Source: Melioribacteraceae bacterium (GTDB lineage: Bacteria > Bacteroidota > Ignavibacteria > Ignavibacteriales > Melioribacteraceae). Taken from it: a stretch of DNA of 64,000 nt. The stretch is from contig JAKIUC010000003.1 of the NCBI GenBank assembly GCA_021647785.1, positions 1-64,000 of the forward strand. Direction: 5' to 3'. Shown one piece after another: positions 8,424-17,725 of the stretch. Every line of letters begins with the position of its first letter. Position 1 is the first letter of the stretch. Position numbers and translations under genes: made by a program. The notes under the pieces are model-generated. The model was not told where the DNA came from and did not search any database. It saw nothing but the letters and a program-made list of their open reading frames with translations.

Positions 8424-8540
8424 AGAACCCACCCCTTAATCCCCTCCCAAGAGGGGAAATTAGGACTATCCCGCATTTGCAGGATAGTGTAAAAAAACTT
8501 TCTCTTGGAAGAGGGTTGTCCGATGGACTCTCTGAGACAT
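8424..8540 (+). repeat. GC-rich composite repeat with nested hairpins
   Basis: Contains CCCCTC-CCAA-GAGGGG (8441-8456), ACTATCC..GGATAGT (8465-8488) and GAGGGTTGTCCGATGGACTC (8511-8530). The last part matches the complement of about 32561-32580 in the element at 32546-32637, so these are two diverged copies in opposite orientation. It lies in the 400-base gap 8258-8657, where I see no gene. Confidence 0.7.
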
Positions 8541-8657
8541 GGTGTGTAGTTTATTTTAAATTTTATATTCCCTTAAATCGACAACTTTGCATTGCGTGCT
8601 GGGTTAATAGACTTTTTGACTTTTCATGCAGCCTCAAAAAGTATAAGCTCAATTATA

Positions 8658-11600
8658 CTATTTCAATAACAACGCTTTTTTAACTTGCGTGAAATTCTTT
8701 TTTGAATTTAATCCTTCTGCTCTCAAACTAACCAAGTAAATTCCACTTGGTAATCCGCCCGTGGCGGAGGATGCATTCCAAGTGGTTTCATAATACCCTG
8801 CTGATTTATTTCCATTTACCAAAAGAGCTACACTCTGACCTAGCATATTAAATACTTCAATTCTAATATTGCTTTGCTCCGGTATTCCATATTTAACCAT
8901 GGTACTTGGGTTAAAAGGATTTGGATAATTTTGAAACAGCACATATTCATTCGGAATTATCATTTCATCATCAACGCTAATAATAACAGCTTTTTCAACT
9001 GCAATGTGAATTGTATCCACAACTATTGCTGCGGAATCACTTACACTCCAAATTAAATCTCCTTCTCCACCAAATTTTATTTCGGCACTTAGTGTTAGTA
9101 TTCCTGTTCCATTATCGTAAGAAATAAGAATCGAATCTGAATCAACACTGAATTCGTATGCAAGTAAATCATCAGTTGTTTCTACATCCGAAACTAACTC
9201 CCAAATATCTATTGTATAGTTAGTGTCTGAAACAAATTCAATAAGTTCCGGTGCTTCACTAATTATTGGATAATCATTAACTGGCAATACAAGAAATGTT
9301 ACATCTTTACTACTTGACGCATAACTTGGATCTGTAGCAGTAAAAGTAATTACCTCTCTTCCAAACCAATCTACATGTGGTATCAAAATAGTTGCAACTC
9401 TATTTCCATCAACTTCAACTGATAAATCATTATTACCGCTAAAAGACCATGTAATTTCTGAATCTTCATTGTCAGAATCTGTAACATAATTATCTAATTG
9501 GATTGATGTAAAAATGTTTCCTTCAAAGATTGTTTGGCTTGGAATATTTGAAACAAATGGTGGACTTGTAGAATTGGGAAAGAAATAGAATAGAGCATTT
9601 GCAACAACACTACTCCAAGTGTTCCAGTTATGACCACCATTACTAACAATGTCTGATTCAAATTCTTTTCCTTTAGAATCATATATCCCTTTTAATCTGT
9701 TAAAGTATCTTACTCCATCTGCATCTGACGAACCTGTACTTAGATATAATTTCATACTATCTAAATTAGCGGCTTGCAGATCTGCATCTATATTGTAACC
9801 ATCGTTTGGATGTAAATATGGAGAGTTCATACTAAATAATTTGAAATAAGCAGATGCTTTTACAGAAAAATATTCGGCATTGTAACCACCATACGAAGCA
9901 CCCATAATTCCTCGAGCATACGATGAAGTATTTGTTTTGTATGCTGCATCAATTACTGGTAATAGTTCTTGTGTTACATAATTAACAAAATTAATATTAT
10001 TGCGGTATTCAAATCCACGTCTATCGTTTGATAAATTATTTGGGTCTCTCGGATCAAGAAAAATTGCAATAACTGGCTCAATTATATTATCGGCAATCAA
10101 ATCATCTAAAGTAGTTACCATCTTACCCTTGGAATTACTAAGATAGTTTTGTCCATCGGTAACATAAATAGTTGGCAAATTTGATAGTATATTATATCCT
10201 GCTGGTCTATATACTCTATATTGGCAATCATATCCAAGGTATGAACTGCTAATAATTATATTATTGCTAAGTGAACTTGGCTGAGGTGAACTATCTGTAA
10301 CTGTAAATGTTGCTTCATCATTATCACTTGCTCCACTTGGGTCTGTTGCTGTAAATGTAATAGTTTCACTTCCATTCCAATCTGCATTTGGCGTTGAAAT
10401 TGTCGCTACTCTGTTACTATTAATTGAAACGGATAAATCTGTATTTCCACTATAGCTCCAATCTATCTCACTATCAAGATTATCAGAATCAGTTACAAAA
10501 TCATCAAGATTTATTGTAGTAAATGATTCACCTTCATTAGTTGTTTGGTTGGGAATATTAGAAACAACTGGAGCATTAGAGAAAAACAATGTTAATTCAC
10601 CAAAATTAATTGTGGTACCATTATTTATATCATTTCCACTCCAAATTAACTGGTATTTGTTACCATTACGATTTACAATATTTGCAACATCAAATCCAAT
10701 TGTTTTACCATTAGTCGGCGTAATACCTAAGTTACTCCATGGTATTGCCATCTCAACAGTAAAACCTCCACTAATATTTTGTACAGAATGAAGTACGCCT
10801 GTAGTCAAGTTATTTTTTTCGGTTAATCCTGAATTATTCCAACCTTTGGTAAAATGTCTATCAAAAGAATCGTATTGATATGCTTTGTTGAAATCACCAT
10901 CAATAAAAATTTCAACACCATCATTCCAACCATCTGATGAATTATTTTCAAGATTATTATCCAAAACTTCAACTGCTACATATAAATAATCAGCATCCCA
11001 TAAAACTCCATATTTAGCACTATTATAATTCCATGTTTGATAAAATGGATAAATACCTTCAATGTCTTGATTGAGATTCCAATTAGATTCATTAATATTT
11101 CCATCAATGTTAATTGGTGCTTGTACATTATTAGCAATTACATGTTGGGGAGGAATTTTCCAGTTTTGTTCATAAAAAACATAAAAGGAGTTCATAAAAT
11201 CTACTTTATCAGTAAAACCCAGAGTGGTATAATCAGAACCATCAGATAATATGAAGTTCTTTAATCCCAAATATCCACTTGTTTTTATTATGTAATCAAC
11301 TAACACTGAACCAAGTAAATAATACAAAGCGCCTGTATCAATTTCATAAGTATTAACAAAATCATTTGATTCAAAATCATCAATAGTTGGATATCTTCCC
11401 GCTGCTGCAACAATTTTACTAAATTCAACATTAACCTGTTCTTTTATAACACCAGTTGAACCATTAATTATATCTTCCGAAATTAAACCATCAGGCATCA
11501 AAGTAGCTAAACCTTCACTCTGCCATCTTTTATGTGAATTATATTCCAAGTTACCCTGAATAACATGGGTAATCTCATGTTTAGCTAATCCTATAGAATT

Positions 11601-13298
11601 CATCATGGGAACACCTGCATCTCTTCGAGTGAAAGAACATAGATTGATAGCAATAGAGTGTCCAACGCTACCAGTGGGGCAATCATCACGCCCTTGAATA
11701 TAATGGAAATCGCATAATTCCGGATAAAAGAAAACATGAATTTTATGGTCAATAGTCATTTGCATATCACCGGTAAAACGAGTATAAAATTCTTCCAATT
11801 CAGAAGCCCATTGATCAATTTCCGACATATCTTCATCAACGAGATAAAAATAATAGTGTTCAGTTTCTCTTTGGAATTCTATTCTTTTAGTTTCTCTTAA
11901 ATAAAACATATCAAGACTATAATACCAAGCTTCCTCAAACTCTGCCTCTGAATGAATCTCCAAGAAACCATATTGTACTGAATTATCATTGAATCGAATT
12001 TGATTGAAAATGTAATCGAATGAATGTACATCAGCTACATATTGAAAGATAGTATATGCAAAAGCATATTTATCAAATGCTGTAATCTGGTCCCAATTAT
12101 TCATTTCTGCCATTGTTGGATTTCTACCAAGATTACTAATCTCTGCACGGATCTCTTCCGGTGTAGATTTCATACCAGATTGATGCCGAGCAAACCCATA
12201 TTTCATCCATTCAGATGCAGTATTATTGTATTCATCATCAACAAACATCATTGCAAAGCCGTGCATAGCTGCTTGCTCAAAATTATCAAAATATCCCTGT
12301 TGTGCTGTAGTTGTTGGAGTTATTAGATAAAGTATTTCTTGATTTATATAAGAAGTTTCAAAATCGGGCAAATCAGCCGGCTTAAATTGATTAAATTCTG
12401 TTAAATCTTTGCAAATATTAATTGAAAATGTTTTTGAGTGGTCAGTAAAAAAATACTTAAAATATTTTTTATAGAAATCTGTTTTATTTTGTAATTGCGT
12501 AATAATTGTATTCGCATCACTACTGTTTTCCGAATCATAATAAATTATAAAATTCTCCGATGTAATTTGTGGTTTGTTTAAAGTAGTACTAAAATCTCTT
12601 ACCACATTACTAATTCTTAATTCATCAATATAGCCGTCAAACGCTTCACCAATTCTTAGGTCTTTAGAGTTTAATAATACATCACTACCAGAATAATTTT
12701 GTGAACTTGAAGAGACTACATTCCAATCCTCATCATGAACAATTATACTAATTGTAGAATTTGTAACATCTCTAATAAATGCGACATGATACCATTGGTT
12801 TAGAGTTGGAGACATTCCTGTAATATTGATACGAGTTTGCTCATTTGAAAAATAGAATCCGTGTAAGATATTACCCCACCACGGATGTAATTCAAAAGTA
12901 TAATTAGAATTGTAATTATCTGTATCTCCCGGTTTTCTCACTATTATAGACTGAGTGTTTGAATTAAATGCAGTAATTTTTATCCATGCTTCAAGCGTCC
13001 AATCTCCGTTCAAATCTAAATTTGAATTATGTGGAACAGTTACATATGAAGAACCATCCAGATTAAAACTTTGCTCTAAGTTTGCTGGTGTATCTGAACT
13101 ATATGAAGCACCACTCCCTTGAAGATTACCATCTCCTGATAGTGAGGAATTATTGGTTAGATTTCCATCAAAATGCATCAATAAAATCGTATTAGCATCC
13201 GTTGTGTATGGACCACCTGTTTCCTGTCCATTTATTGATGTTGAAATAGATAAAAATGTAAGTAGAGTTATAAGCATAGCAGATTTAAGATGTTCCAT
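8658..13298 (-). CDS. Giant T9SS-exported multidomain protein: LamG, duplicated gluzincin peptidase, CBM9, esterase
   Basis: 1546 residues from the ATG at 13298; AGGAGG six bases upstream decides this start over one 11 codons earlier (residue numbers below count from that earlier ATG). Signal peptide about 16-36. LamG/concanavalin-like domain about 85-245. Residues about 258-480 resemble a degenerate copy of the peptidase-MA-like unit that follows. That unit (about 490-728) carries HEITH at 585-589 and downstream SEGLAT with Glu606, a gluzincin-type zinc site. CBM9-like domain about 735-918. Cadherin/dystroglycan-like domain about 925-1012. Putative esterase about 1020-1252, with Ser1146 in GASYGG and His1234 in GGHNW. 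Second cadherin-like region, then a T9SS sorting domain from about 1465. It probably acts on polysaccharide or glycoprotein outside the cell. SSATGG near residue 1522 comes from an inserted palindrome. The frame is intact throughout. Confidence 0.9.
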   Translation of the reverse strand: MEHLKSAMLITLLTFLSISTSINGQETGGPYTTDANTILLMHFDGNLTNNSSLSGDGNLQGSGASYSSDTPANLEQSFNLDGSSYVTVPHNSNLDLNGDWTLEAWIKITAFNSNTQSIIVRKPGDTDNYNSNYTFELHPWWGNILHGFYFSNEQTRINITGMSPTLNQWYHVAFIRDVTNSTISIIVHDEDWNVVSSSSQNYSGSDVLLNSKDLRIGEAFDGYIDELRISNVVRDFSTTLNKPQITSENFIIYYDSENSSDANTIITQLQNKTDFYKKYFKYFFTDHSKTFSINICKDLTEFNQFKPADLPDFETSYINQEILYLITPTTTAQQGYFDNFEQAAMHGFAMMFVDDEYNNTASEWMKYGFARHQSGMKSTPEEIRAEISNLGRNPTMAEMNNWDQITAFDKYAFAYTIFQYVADVHSFDYIFNQIRFNDNSVQYGFLEIHSEAEFEEAWYYSLDMFYLRETKRIEFQRETEHYYFYLVDEDMSEIDQWASELEEFYTRFTGDMQMTIDHKIHVFFYPELCDFHYIQGRDDCPTGSVGHSIAINLCSFTRRDAGVPMMNSIGLAKHEITHVIQGNLEYNSHKRWQSEGLATLMPDGLISEDIINGSTGVIKEQVNVEFSKIVAAAGRYPTIDDFESNDFVNTYEIDTGALYYLLGSVLVDYIIKTSGYLGLKNFILSDGSDYTTLGFTDKVDFMNSFYVFYEQNWKIPPQHVIANNVQAPINIDGNINESNWNLNQDIEGIYPFYQTWNYNSAKYGVLWDADYLYVAVEVLDNNLENNSSDGWNDGVEIFIDGDFNKAYQYDSFDRHFTKGWNNSGLTEKNNLTTGVLHSVQNISGGFTVEMAIPWSNLGITPTNGKTIGFDVANIVNRNGNKYQLIWSGNDINNGTTINFGELTLFFSNAPVVSNIPNQTTNEGESFTTINLDDFVTDSDNLDSEIDWSYSGNTDLSVSINSNRVATISTPNADWNGSETITFTATDPSGASDNDEATFTVTDSSPQPSSLSNNIIISSSYLGYDCQYRVYRPAGYNILSNLPTIYVTDGQNYLSNSKGKMVTTLDDLIADNIIEPVIAIFLDPRDPNNLSNDRRGFEYRNNINFVNYVTQELLPVIDAAYKTNTSSYARGIMGASYGGYNAEYFSVKASAYFKLFSMNSPYLHPNDGYNIDADLQAANLDSMKLYLSTGSSDADGVRYFNRLKGIYDSKGKEFESDIVSNGGHNWNTWSSVVANALFYFFPNSTSPPFVSNIPSQTIFEGNIFTSIQLDNYVTDSDNEDSEITWSFSGNNDLSVEVDGNRVATILIPHVDWFGREVITFTATDPSYASSSKDVTFLVLPVNDYPIISEAPELIEFVSDTNYTIDIWELVSDVETTDDLLAYEFSVDSDSILISYDNGTGILTLSAEIKFGGEGDLIWSVSDSAAIVVDTIHIAVEKAVIISVDDEMIIPNEYVLFQNYPNPFNPSTMVKYGIPEQSNIRIEVFNMLGQSVALLVNGNKSAGYYETTWNASSATGGLPSGIYLVSLRAEGLNSKKNFTQVKKALLLK
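8754..8768. repeat. Palindrome inserted in frame in a T9SS sorting domain
   Basis: TCCGCC-CGT-GGCGGA, a perfect six-base-arm GC palindrome in AT-rich coding DNA. It encodes SATGG between WNAS and LPSGIY, where homologous sorting domains normally run on without extra residues. Confidence 0.65.
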
Positions 13299-13484
13299 AT
13301 TGCCTCCTGATAAAGAATAGTTGCAAAACATACTTTAGTTTATGCAAAATATTTAAGAAGTCAATTACGTATTAAGGTATTCCCTTTGCTAAAAATTGGC
13401 TTATTGAAACTTAATTATTATACAAAAACAATACAAGTTATTTTTATCTTATTTAATTAGACGTGATATCCCTTTCAACTTAAT

Positions 13485-13600
13485 ACTTGTTCGATATTCC
13501 TTATTCCTTGTTCGATATTCCTTGTTCGATATTCTTTATTCCTTGTTCAATATTCGTTATTCATTATTCGACATTCCTTATTTTTCCTTCATTATTCAGC
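13485..13600. repeat. Degenerate short tandem repeat
   Basis: Repeated units of the form CTTGTTCGATATTC alternating with CTTATTC, six or more times with drift. It fills much of the 330-base gap between the giant gene and the M49-like gene; no ORF or clear promoter is seen there. Confidence 0.8.
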
Positions 13601-13661
13601 TATTCTCTTTGAACATCTTTATATTGCATTCTAATAATAATTTTAATACAACGAGGAAAGC

Positions 13662-15311
13662 ATGCAAAAACTAATTGTTTTATTTTTAATTACATTTCTA
13701 ATTATTGGTTGTTCAAATAACAACAAAAAAGAGGAGAACTCAGATTTGAAAAAGAAAATTAGCCAATATTCCAAAACAGAATTAACTTATGATGAATCTC
13801 TTTTAGATGAAAATCAAAAAATAGTTGTTGAAAAACTTTACGAAGCCGGAAAAATAATTGACAGAATTTTTCTTGACCAAGTCTATTCTAAAAATGAAGA
13901 GATTGAAGATATACTTTTGAAATCTGCAGATTCTACAGATAAAGTTACTTTAGAATATTTCAATATTAATTTTGGTCCTTTTGATAGACTTGACCACGAC
14001 AAACCATTTTATGGAAACCAGGAAAAACCGAAAGGTGCAAATTACTATCCGGAGGATATGACAAAAGAGGAATTTGAAAATTTCATAAAAGAGAATCCGG
14101 AAAAGGAAGCTGAGTTTACATCTGAATTTACAATGATACGTAGGGAGAATGGAAAGTTGGTTGCAATTCCTTACACAGAATTTTACAAAGCGGAGCTAAC
14201 AGAAATTTCAAAACTAATGAACGAAGCCGCAGAGTATGCTGAGAATGCCTCGTTAAAAAATTATTTGCTTACGCGTGCAAAGGCGTTCAAAACAAATGAC
14301 TATTACGAAAGCGATATGGCTTGGATGGATTTAGAGGAGCATACAATTGAAGTAATAATTGGACCATACGAGGTTTATGAGGATAAACTTTTTAATTACA
14401 AAGCAGCCTTTGAAATTTTCTTAACACTTGTTGACCCTGAAAGCACTGAAAAATTAAAAACTTTTGCAAATTATTTAACGGAGATGGAAGAGAACTTACC
14501 AATACTGCAGGAGCATAAAAACTTTGAACGAGGCAGCGACTCCCCTATCATTGTTGCCCAAGAGGTATTTAGTGCTGGCGATACCAAAGCCGGAGTTCAG
14601 ACTTTAGCATTTAATCTTCCAAACGATGAACGTGTACGCAAAGCAAAAGGTTCAAAAAAAGTGATGCTTATAAATGTACACGAAGCAAAATTTGATAAAC
14701 TACTAAAACCAATTTCCGAATTAGTTTTGGATAAATCGCAATTACAATATGTTACTTTTGATGCTTTCTTTAACCACACACTGATGCACGAAATGTCGCA
14801 CGGATTAGGACCAGGCTACATTACAGTTGATGGAAGAGATACAGAAGTAAAGAAAGAATTGAAAGAGACATACTCTACAATGGAAGAGTGCAAGGCTGAT
14901 ATTCTCGGACTTTATAATAACAAATTTATGATTGGTAAAGGAGTCTATCCCCAAGAGTTTGAAAAAGAGATGTGGGTAACATTCCTTGGCGGAGTTTTCC
15001 GCTCAATCCGTTTTGGAATAAATGAAGCACACGGCGGCGGCAATGCAATAATTTATAATTACTTGCTCGAAAAAGGTGCTTACGAGTTTGACAATGAGAG
15101 AGAAATAATAAAAGTAAATTTTGAAAAAGCATATCCGGCACTTAAGGAATTAGCAAATGAAGTATTAATGATTCAAGCAACCGGTGATTACGATGGAGCG
15201 AAATCTATGATTGCAAAATATGGAGTTTCATCTGAATCGATTAAAATACTTGTTGATAAACTGAGTGTTCTTCCAGTTGATATTATGCCAGTATTTCAGA
15301 TTGAGAAGTAA
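13662..15311 (+). CDS. M49-like zinc peptidase, lipoprotein
   Basis: 549 residues. Signal peptide with lipobox LIIGC (Cys17) followed by Ser-Asn, so a membrane-anchored lipoprotein. The zinc site HEMSH is at 376-380 with downstream STMEECKADILGLY (Glu408/409, Asp413), the arrangement of dipeptidyl-peptidase III-related (M49) proteins. It has the HEXXH form seen in the bacterial/plant branch rather than HEXXXH. FGPFDRLDHDKPF near 105 is typical of that branch. It probably releases dipeptides in the periplasm. A GAGG site lies ahead of the ATG. Transcribed alone, with a strong terminator behind it. Confidence 0.85.
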   Translation: MQKLIVLFLITFLIIGCSNNNKKEENSDLKKKISQYSKTELTYDESLLDENQKIVVEKLYEAGKIIDRIFLDQVYSKNEEIEDILLKSADSTDKVTLEYFNINFGPFDRLDHDKPFYGNQEKPKGANYYPEDMTKEEFENFIKENPEKEAEFTSEFTMIRRENGKLVAIPYTEFYKAELTEISKLMNEAAEYAENASLKNYLLTRAKAFKTNDYYESDMAWMDLEEHTIEVIIGPYEVYEDKLFNYKAAFEIFLTLVDPESTEKLKTFANYLTEMEENLPILQEHKNFERGSDSPIIVAQEVFSAGDTKAGVQTLAFNLPNDERVRKAKGSKKVMLINVHEAKFDKLLKPISELVLDKSQLQYVTFDAFFNHTLMHEMSHGLGPGYITVDGRDTEVKKELKETYSTMEECKADILGLYNNKFMIGKGVYPQEFEKEMWVTFLGGVFRSIRFGINEAHGGGNAIIYNYLLEKGAYEFDNEREIIKVNFEKAYPALKELANEVLMIQATGDYDGAKSMIAKYGVSSESIKILVDKLSVLPVDIMPVFQIEK

Positions 15312-15321
15312 CAAAAGTTTA

Positions 15322-15357
15322 AGAAAGCCCATCAAAAATAATCCCGATGGGCTTTCT
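15322..15357 (+). terminator. Terminator after the M49-like gene
   Basis: Stem AGAAAGCCCATC/GATGGGCTTTCT followed by T-rich sequence. The same stem recurs at 16110 and 16928. Confidence 0.9.
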
Positions 15358-15544
15358 CTTTTTATGGAAAATTAAATTGCTGCTATTGTTCAATTGTTTA
15401 ATTGCTGAAAGAAAAGGGAAAAATATCTTTAAGTAACAATTCAGCCATTCCACAATTTAAGTTTTAGATTATTTTAACAGTCTTAGGTTTTACTCTTTCA
15501 TTTTGATAAGTTTAAGTATTCTAATAAATATAAAAGGTTATTTT

Positions 15545-16102
15545 ATGTTAAGTAAATTTCAACTATTCATTATTGTTTTATTTATTTCAATTTCACTCTC
15601 CGCTCAGGATGCTTTAAATAAAGGTGTTTATACGCTTTCAGGTTCTGCAACTTATTCAAGCACAAACTCTACTTATACTTGGACAGGAAATGACGATAAT
15701 GTTAAAACCACAACAATTAGTATAACACCATCATTTGGATATTTTATAATTGACAATCTCCAATTAAGAAGCAATATATCTTTTTTCTACAAAGAGCTTT
15801 CTTTAAACAATACATATAATAATATTGACAGAAATTATACAATCGGAGTTGGTGTAAAATACTATTTCAGAATGAATAATTTAAGTCCATTTATTAGTGC
15901 TGACTATGGATACAGCAATGCAACAACTGGAAGCAATGACGCTAATTCTTTTATTTTTGCTGGGGGATTAAACTTCTTTATTTCAAATAGCGTTGCATTA
16001 GAGCCTTTTGTTCAATATTCAACTCGTAATAGTATTAGCTATCTGAAAAACCAAACTGAAACTTCTATTGGGATTAGAATAGTCTATTTTATAATAAATT
16101 AG
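15545..16102 (+). CDS. Outer-membrane beta-barrel protein
   Basis: 185 residues from the ATG at 15545, chosen because the signal peptide MLSKFQLFIIVLFISISLSAQ begins there; the frame is open 14 codons further up. After cleavage the chain shows alternating polar/apolar strands with aromatic ends (FGYFIIDNLQLRSNISFFYK, YTIGVGVKYYF, SPFISADYGYSNA, ALEPFVQYSTRN) and ends in IRIVYFIIN, with a C-terminal aromatic strand. The size and pattern match small eight-stranded OmpW/OprF-N-like barrels. Function unknown. Confidence 0.8.
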   Translation: MLSKFQLFIIVLFISISLSAQDALNKGVYTLSGSATYSSTNSTYTWTGNDDNVKTTTISITPSFGYFIIDNLQLRSNISFFYKELSLNNTYNNIDRNYTIGVGVKYYFRMNNLSPFISADYGYSNATTGSNDANSFIFAGGLNFFISNSVALEPFVQYSTRNSISYLKNQTETSIGIRIVYFIIN

Positions 16103-16109
16103 AATTAAT

Positions 16110-16140
16110 AAAGCCCACTGAAATAATTCCGATGGGCTTT
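16110..16140 (+). terminator. Terminator after the beta-barrel gene
   Basis: Stem AAAGCCCA/TGGGCTTT followed by CTCTTTT; nearly the same module as at 15322 and 16928. Confidence 0.85.
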
Positions 16141-16183
16141 CTCTTTTCAATTTAATCGGAAGATCTTCGACCTCTACTAAAAT

Positions 16184-16579
16184 CTAATCTTCCTCTATTT
16201 TTTTTTCAATACTTTTATATAATAGATTTATGGCATTAGCATATTCATTTTTTATCCGCAAATAAATTACTCGTGAATCTTCATGATTATAAATATGTGT
16301 AGTATTATTTCTATCAACCAACATGTTCAAATAAATTTCATCATCAGAAAATAATCCATATCTGAAAGCAGCTTTCAAACAATCTTTAGGAGATTTACAC
16401 AAAATTCCTCTATCGTCCAAAAACAATTTAAGTGTTTTCCATAGCAGTTCAAATGTAAATTCAAATCTTTGAATAACTCCATCCTCGCCTAACTCATCTT
16501 TAACTATTCTAAGACCTTCTTCAAGTCTAATTATAGCTTCTTTGAGTTTGCTAATAGAATATTTTAACTCATTTTTCAT
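16184..16579 (-). CDS. HEPN-domain protein (HI0074 family), putative toxin of an MNT/HEPN pair
   Basis: 131 residues, all helical, of the HI0074 nucleotidyltransferase-partner family. FEFTFELLWKTLKLFL and LKAAFRYGLFSDD are family blocks, and R90-NNTT-H95 followed by IYN gives the RX4H motif of HEPN ribonucleases. It overlaps the upstream nucleotidyltransferase gene by 11 bases, the usual antitoxin/toxin coupling. In characterised pairs (type VII) the MNT partner adenylates the HEPN protein near this motif and silences it. Activity here is inferred from motif conservation. Confidence 0.85.
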   Translation of the reverse strand: MKNELKYSISKLKEAIIRLEEGLRIVKDELGEDGVIQRFEFTFELLWKTLKLFLDDRGILCKSPKDCLKAAFRYGLFSDDEIYLNMLVDRNNTTHIYNHEDSRVIYLRIKNEYANAINLLYKSIEKKIEED

Positions 16580-16865
16580 AAACTAATTTTCCAGTCTCTA
16601 ATATTATATTTTTGAAATCAGAATCAACGGAATTTAGATTAACTAAATCAACAGAATATAAGCCAGCAATTTCTTCAATTTTTTCTTTAATCTTTCTTAT
16701 CTCATTTCTATCATCAATATCAGTATCTATTGCAAAATCAAAATCAGCCCCAGTAGAAGAATTTCCTTTTGCTCTTGAACCAAAAAGAAAAATCCTCCTT
16801 GCATCAATGCAAGAATTTATAAGATAGATAAACTTATTTAATAATATTTCTTCTTTCACTTTCAC
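16569..16865 (-). CDS. Minimal nucleotidyltransferase (MNT), putative antitoxin
   Basis: 98 residues. The signature GSRAKG (29-34) followed by ADFDFAID (Asp41, Asp43 and Asp47) is the GSX10DXD active site of MNT-type nucleotidyltransferases. It precedes the HEPN gene and overlaps it. The expected role is AMP transfer to the HEPN toxin. Both active-site aspartates are present, so the enzyme looks competent. Confidence 0.87.
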   Translation of the reverse strand: MKVKEEILLNKFIYLINSCIDARRIFLFGSRAKGNSSTGADFDFAIDTDIDDRNEIRKIKEKIEEIAGLYSVDLVNLNSVDSDFKNIILETGKLVYEK

Positions 16866-16927
16866 TGTAAATTATTCTATTAATTATAGTCTAAATTAAA
16901 AGAACTAACTCTTATTTACAAATAAAA

Positions 16928-16960
16928 AAAGCCCATCAAAAATAAATTCTGATGGGCTTT
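16928..16960 (-). terminator. Terminator of the heat-shock gene cluster
   Basis: GATGGGCTTT/AAAGCCCATC stem. Read on the minus strand it is followed by a T-run and lies 26 bases past the stop of the small membrane protein gene. It shares its stem with the terminators at 15322 and 16110. Confidence 0.8.
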
Positions 16961-16986
16961 CTCTTTTTATGGGAAATCTATTTCAT

Positions 16987-17223
16987 TTACTTTTTAAATT
17001 TTCCAGATTCTTGCACTTCCATTTTTTTATTAGCTTTAACTTCAACAACTTGCTCTATGGCTGCACGATTATCTTTGCTTAAAAATTCATACGTTGCGGC
17101 GTGCATTGTTGTTGCCATGCTTCCGCCATATTTTCTTACTCTCATCGATATTCTTACAAAACCAAATATTACAACCAGCAAAAGAATAGGAACTAGAAGT
17201 AAACTAAATGTATCGTTACTCAT
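16987..17223 (-). CDS. Small single-span membrane protein
   Basis: 78 residues: a membrane span at about 8-26 (LLLVPILLLVVIFGFVRI), then a basic stretch RVRKYGG and a charged, probably helical cytoplasmic tail ending ESGKFKK. It begins 14 bases after the hsp20 gene on the same strand and before the terminator, so it is the last gene of the hsp20-dnaK-hsp20 cluster. No family is recognised; a membrane role in stress response is only a guess. Confidence 0.65.
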   Translation of the reverse strand: MSNDTFSLLLVPILLLVVIFGFVRISMRVRKYGGSMATTMHAATYEFLSKDNRAAIEQVVEVKANKKMEVQESGKFKK

Positions 17224-17236
17224 TTTATTTTAATCA

Positions 17237-17629
17237 CTAATTAATAGTTATAGTTTTTGGTTTTACTCTTTCGTGTTTTGGAAGCGTTACAACCAATTGT
17301 CCATTTTCAAAACGAGCATCTATTTTATCACTATTAACACTATCCGATAGGTTGAATTTTCTGTAGAAATTTCCGAACTCATTTTCTTGTAATATAAATT
17401 TACGAGTTGAAACATTTTCGTAATCTATTCTTCCCATAATAATTAGACTACCTTTTTCCAATTCAACTTTTATCTTTTCCCTACTTACTCCAGGCATATC
17501 GGCTGTTAGAAAGTAGTTGTCGTTAGTTTCATATATATTGGTCTTTGGGGCTACCCAAGATTCACGTTCTAAGGCTTCATCCCAACTCGATTTCTCTTCC
17601 ACTTTTACCATTGCTTTTTCGTCAGTCAT
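17237..17629 (-). CDS. Small heat-shock protein (Hsp20/alpha-crystallin)
   Basis: 130 residues from the ATG at 17629, where AGGAGG stands seven bases upstream; nine further in-frame codons above it are probably not translated. The alpha-crystallin domain runs from about YETNDNYFLTADMPGVSREK to GQLVVTLPK. A short C-terminal tail lacks a clear I-x-I motif (KTITIN is the nearest). It acts as an ATP-independent holdase that passes clients to DnaK, encoded just upstream. Confidence 0.92.
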   Translation of the reverse strand: MTDEKAMVKVEEKSSWDEALERESWVAPKTNIYETNDNYFLTADMPGVSREKIKVELEKGSLIIMGRIDYENVSTRKFILQENEFGNFYRKFNLSDSVNSDKIDARFENGQLVVTLPKHERVKPKTITIN

Positions 17630-17725
17630 TTTTAACCTCCTTTTTTTTAGACACAAGATTTTGAGACATTAGATATGAGATTAAAGAATTGTCCCTCTTT
17701 CTTGTGTAATACTATTGTTATTAAC

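Noticed and set aside
8402-8683. 93-codon plus-strand ORF starting MHWCQLSKNPP
   Set aside because: It is made mostly of the GC-rich composite repeat at 8424-8540 and runs into the end of the giant gene; no protein-like pattern.
10549-12326. Several plus-strand ORFs of 70-100 codons inside the giant T9SS gene
   Set aside because: They are shadows on the opposite strand of an uninterrupted 1546-residue protein.
13485-13600. CRISPR-like array in the tandem repeats
   Set aside because: Units are 7-14 bases, contiguous and drifted, without spacers; no cas genes are in the window.
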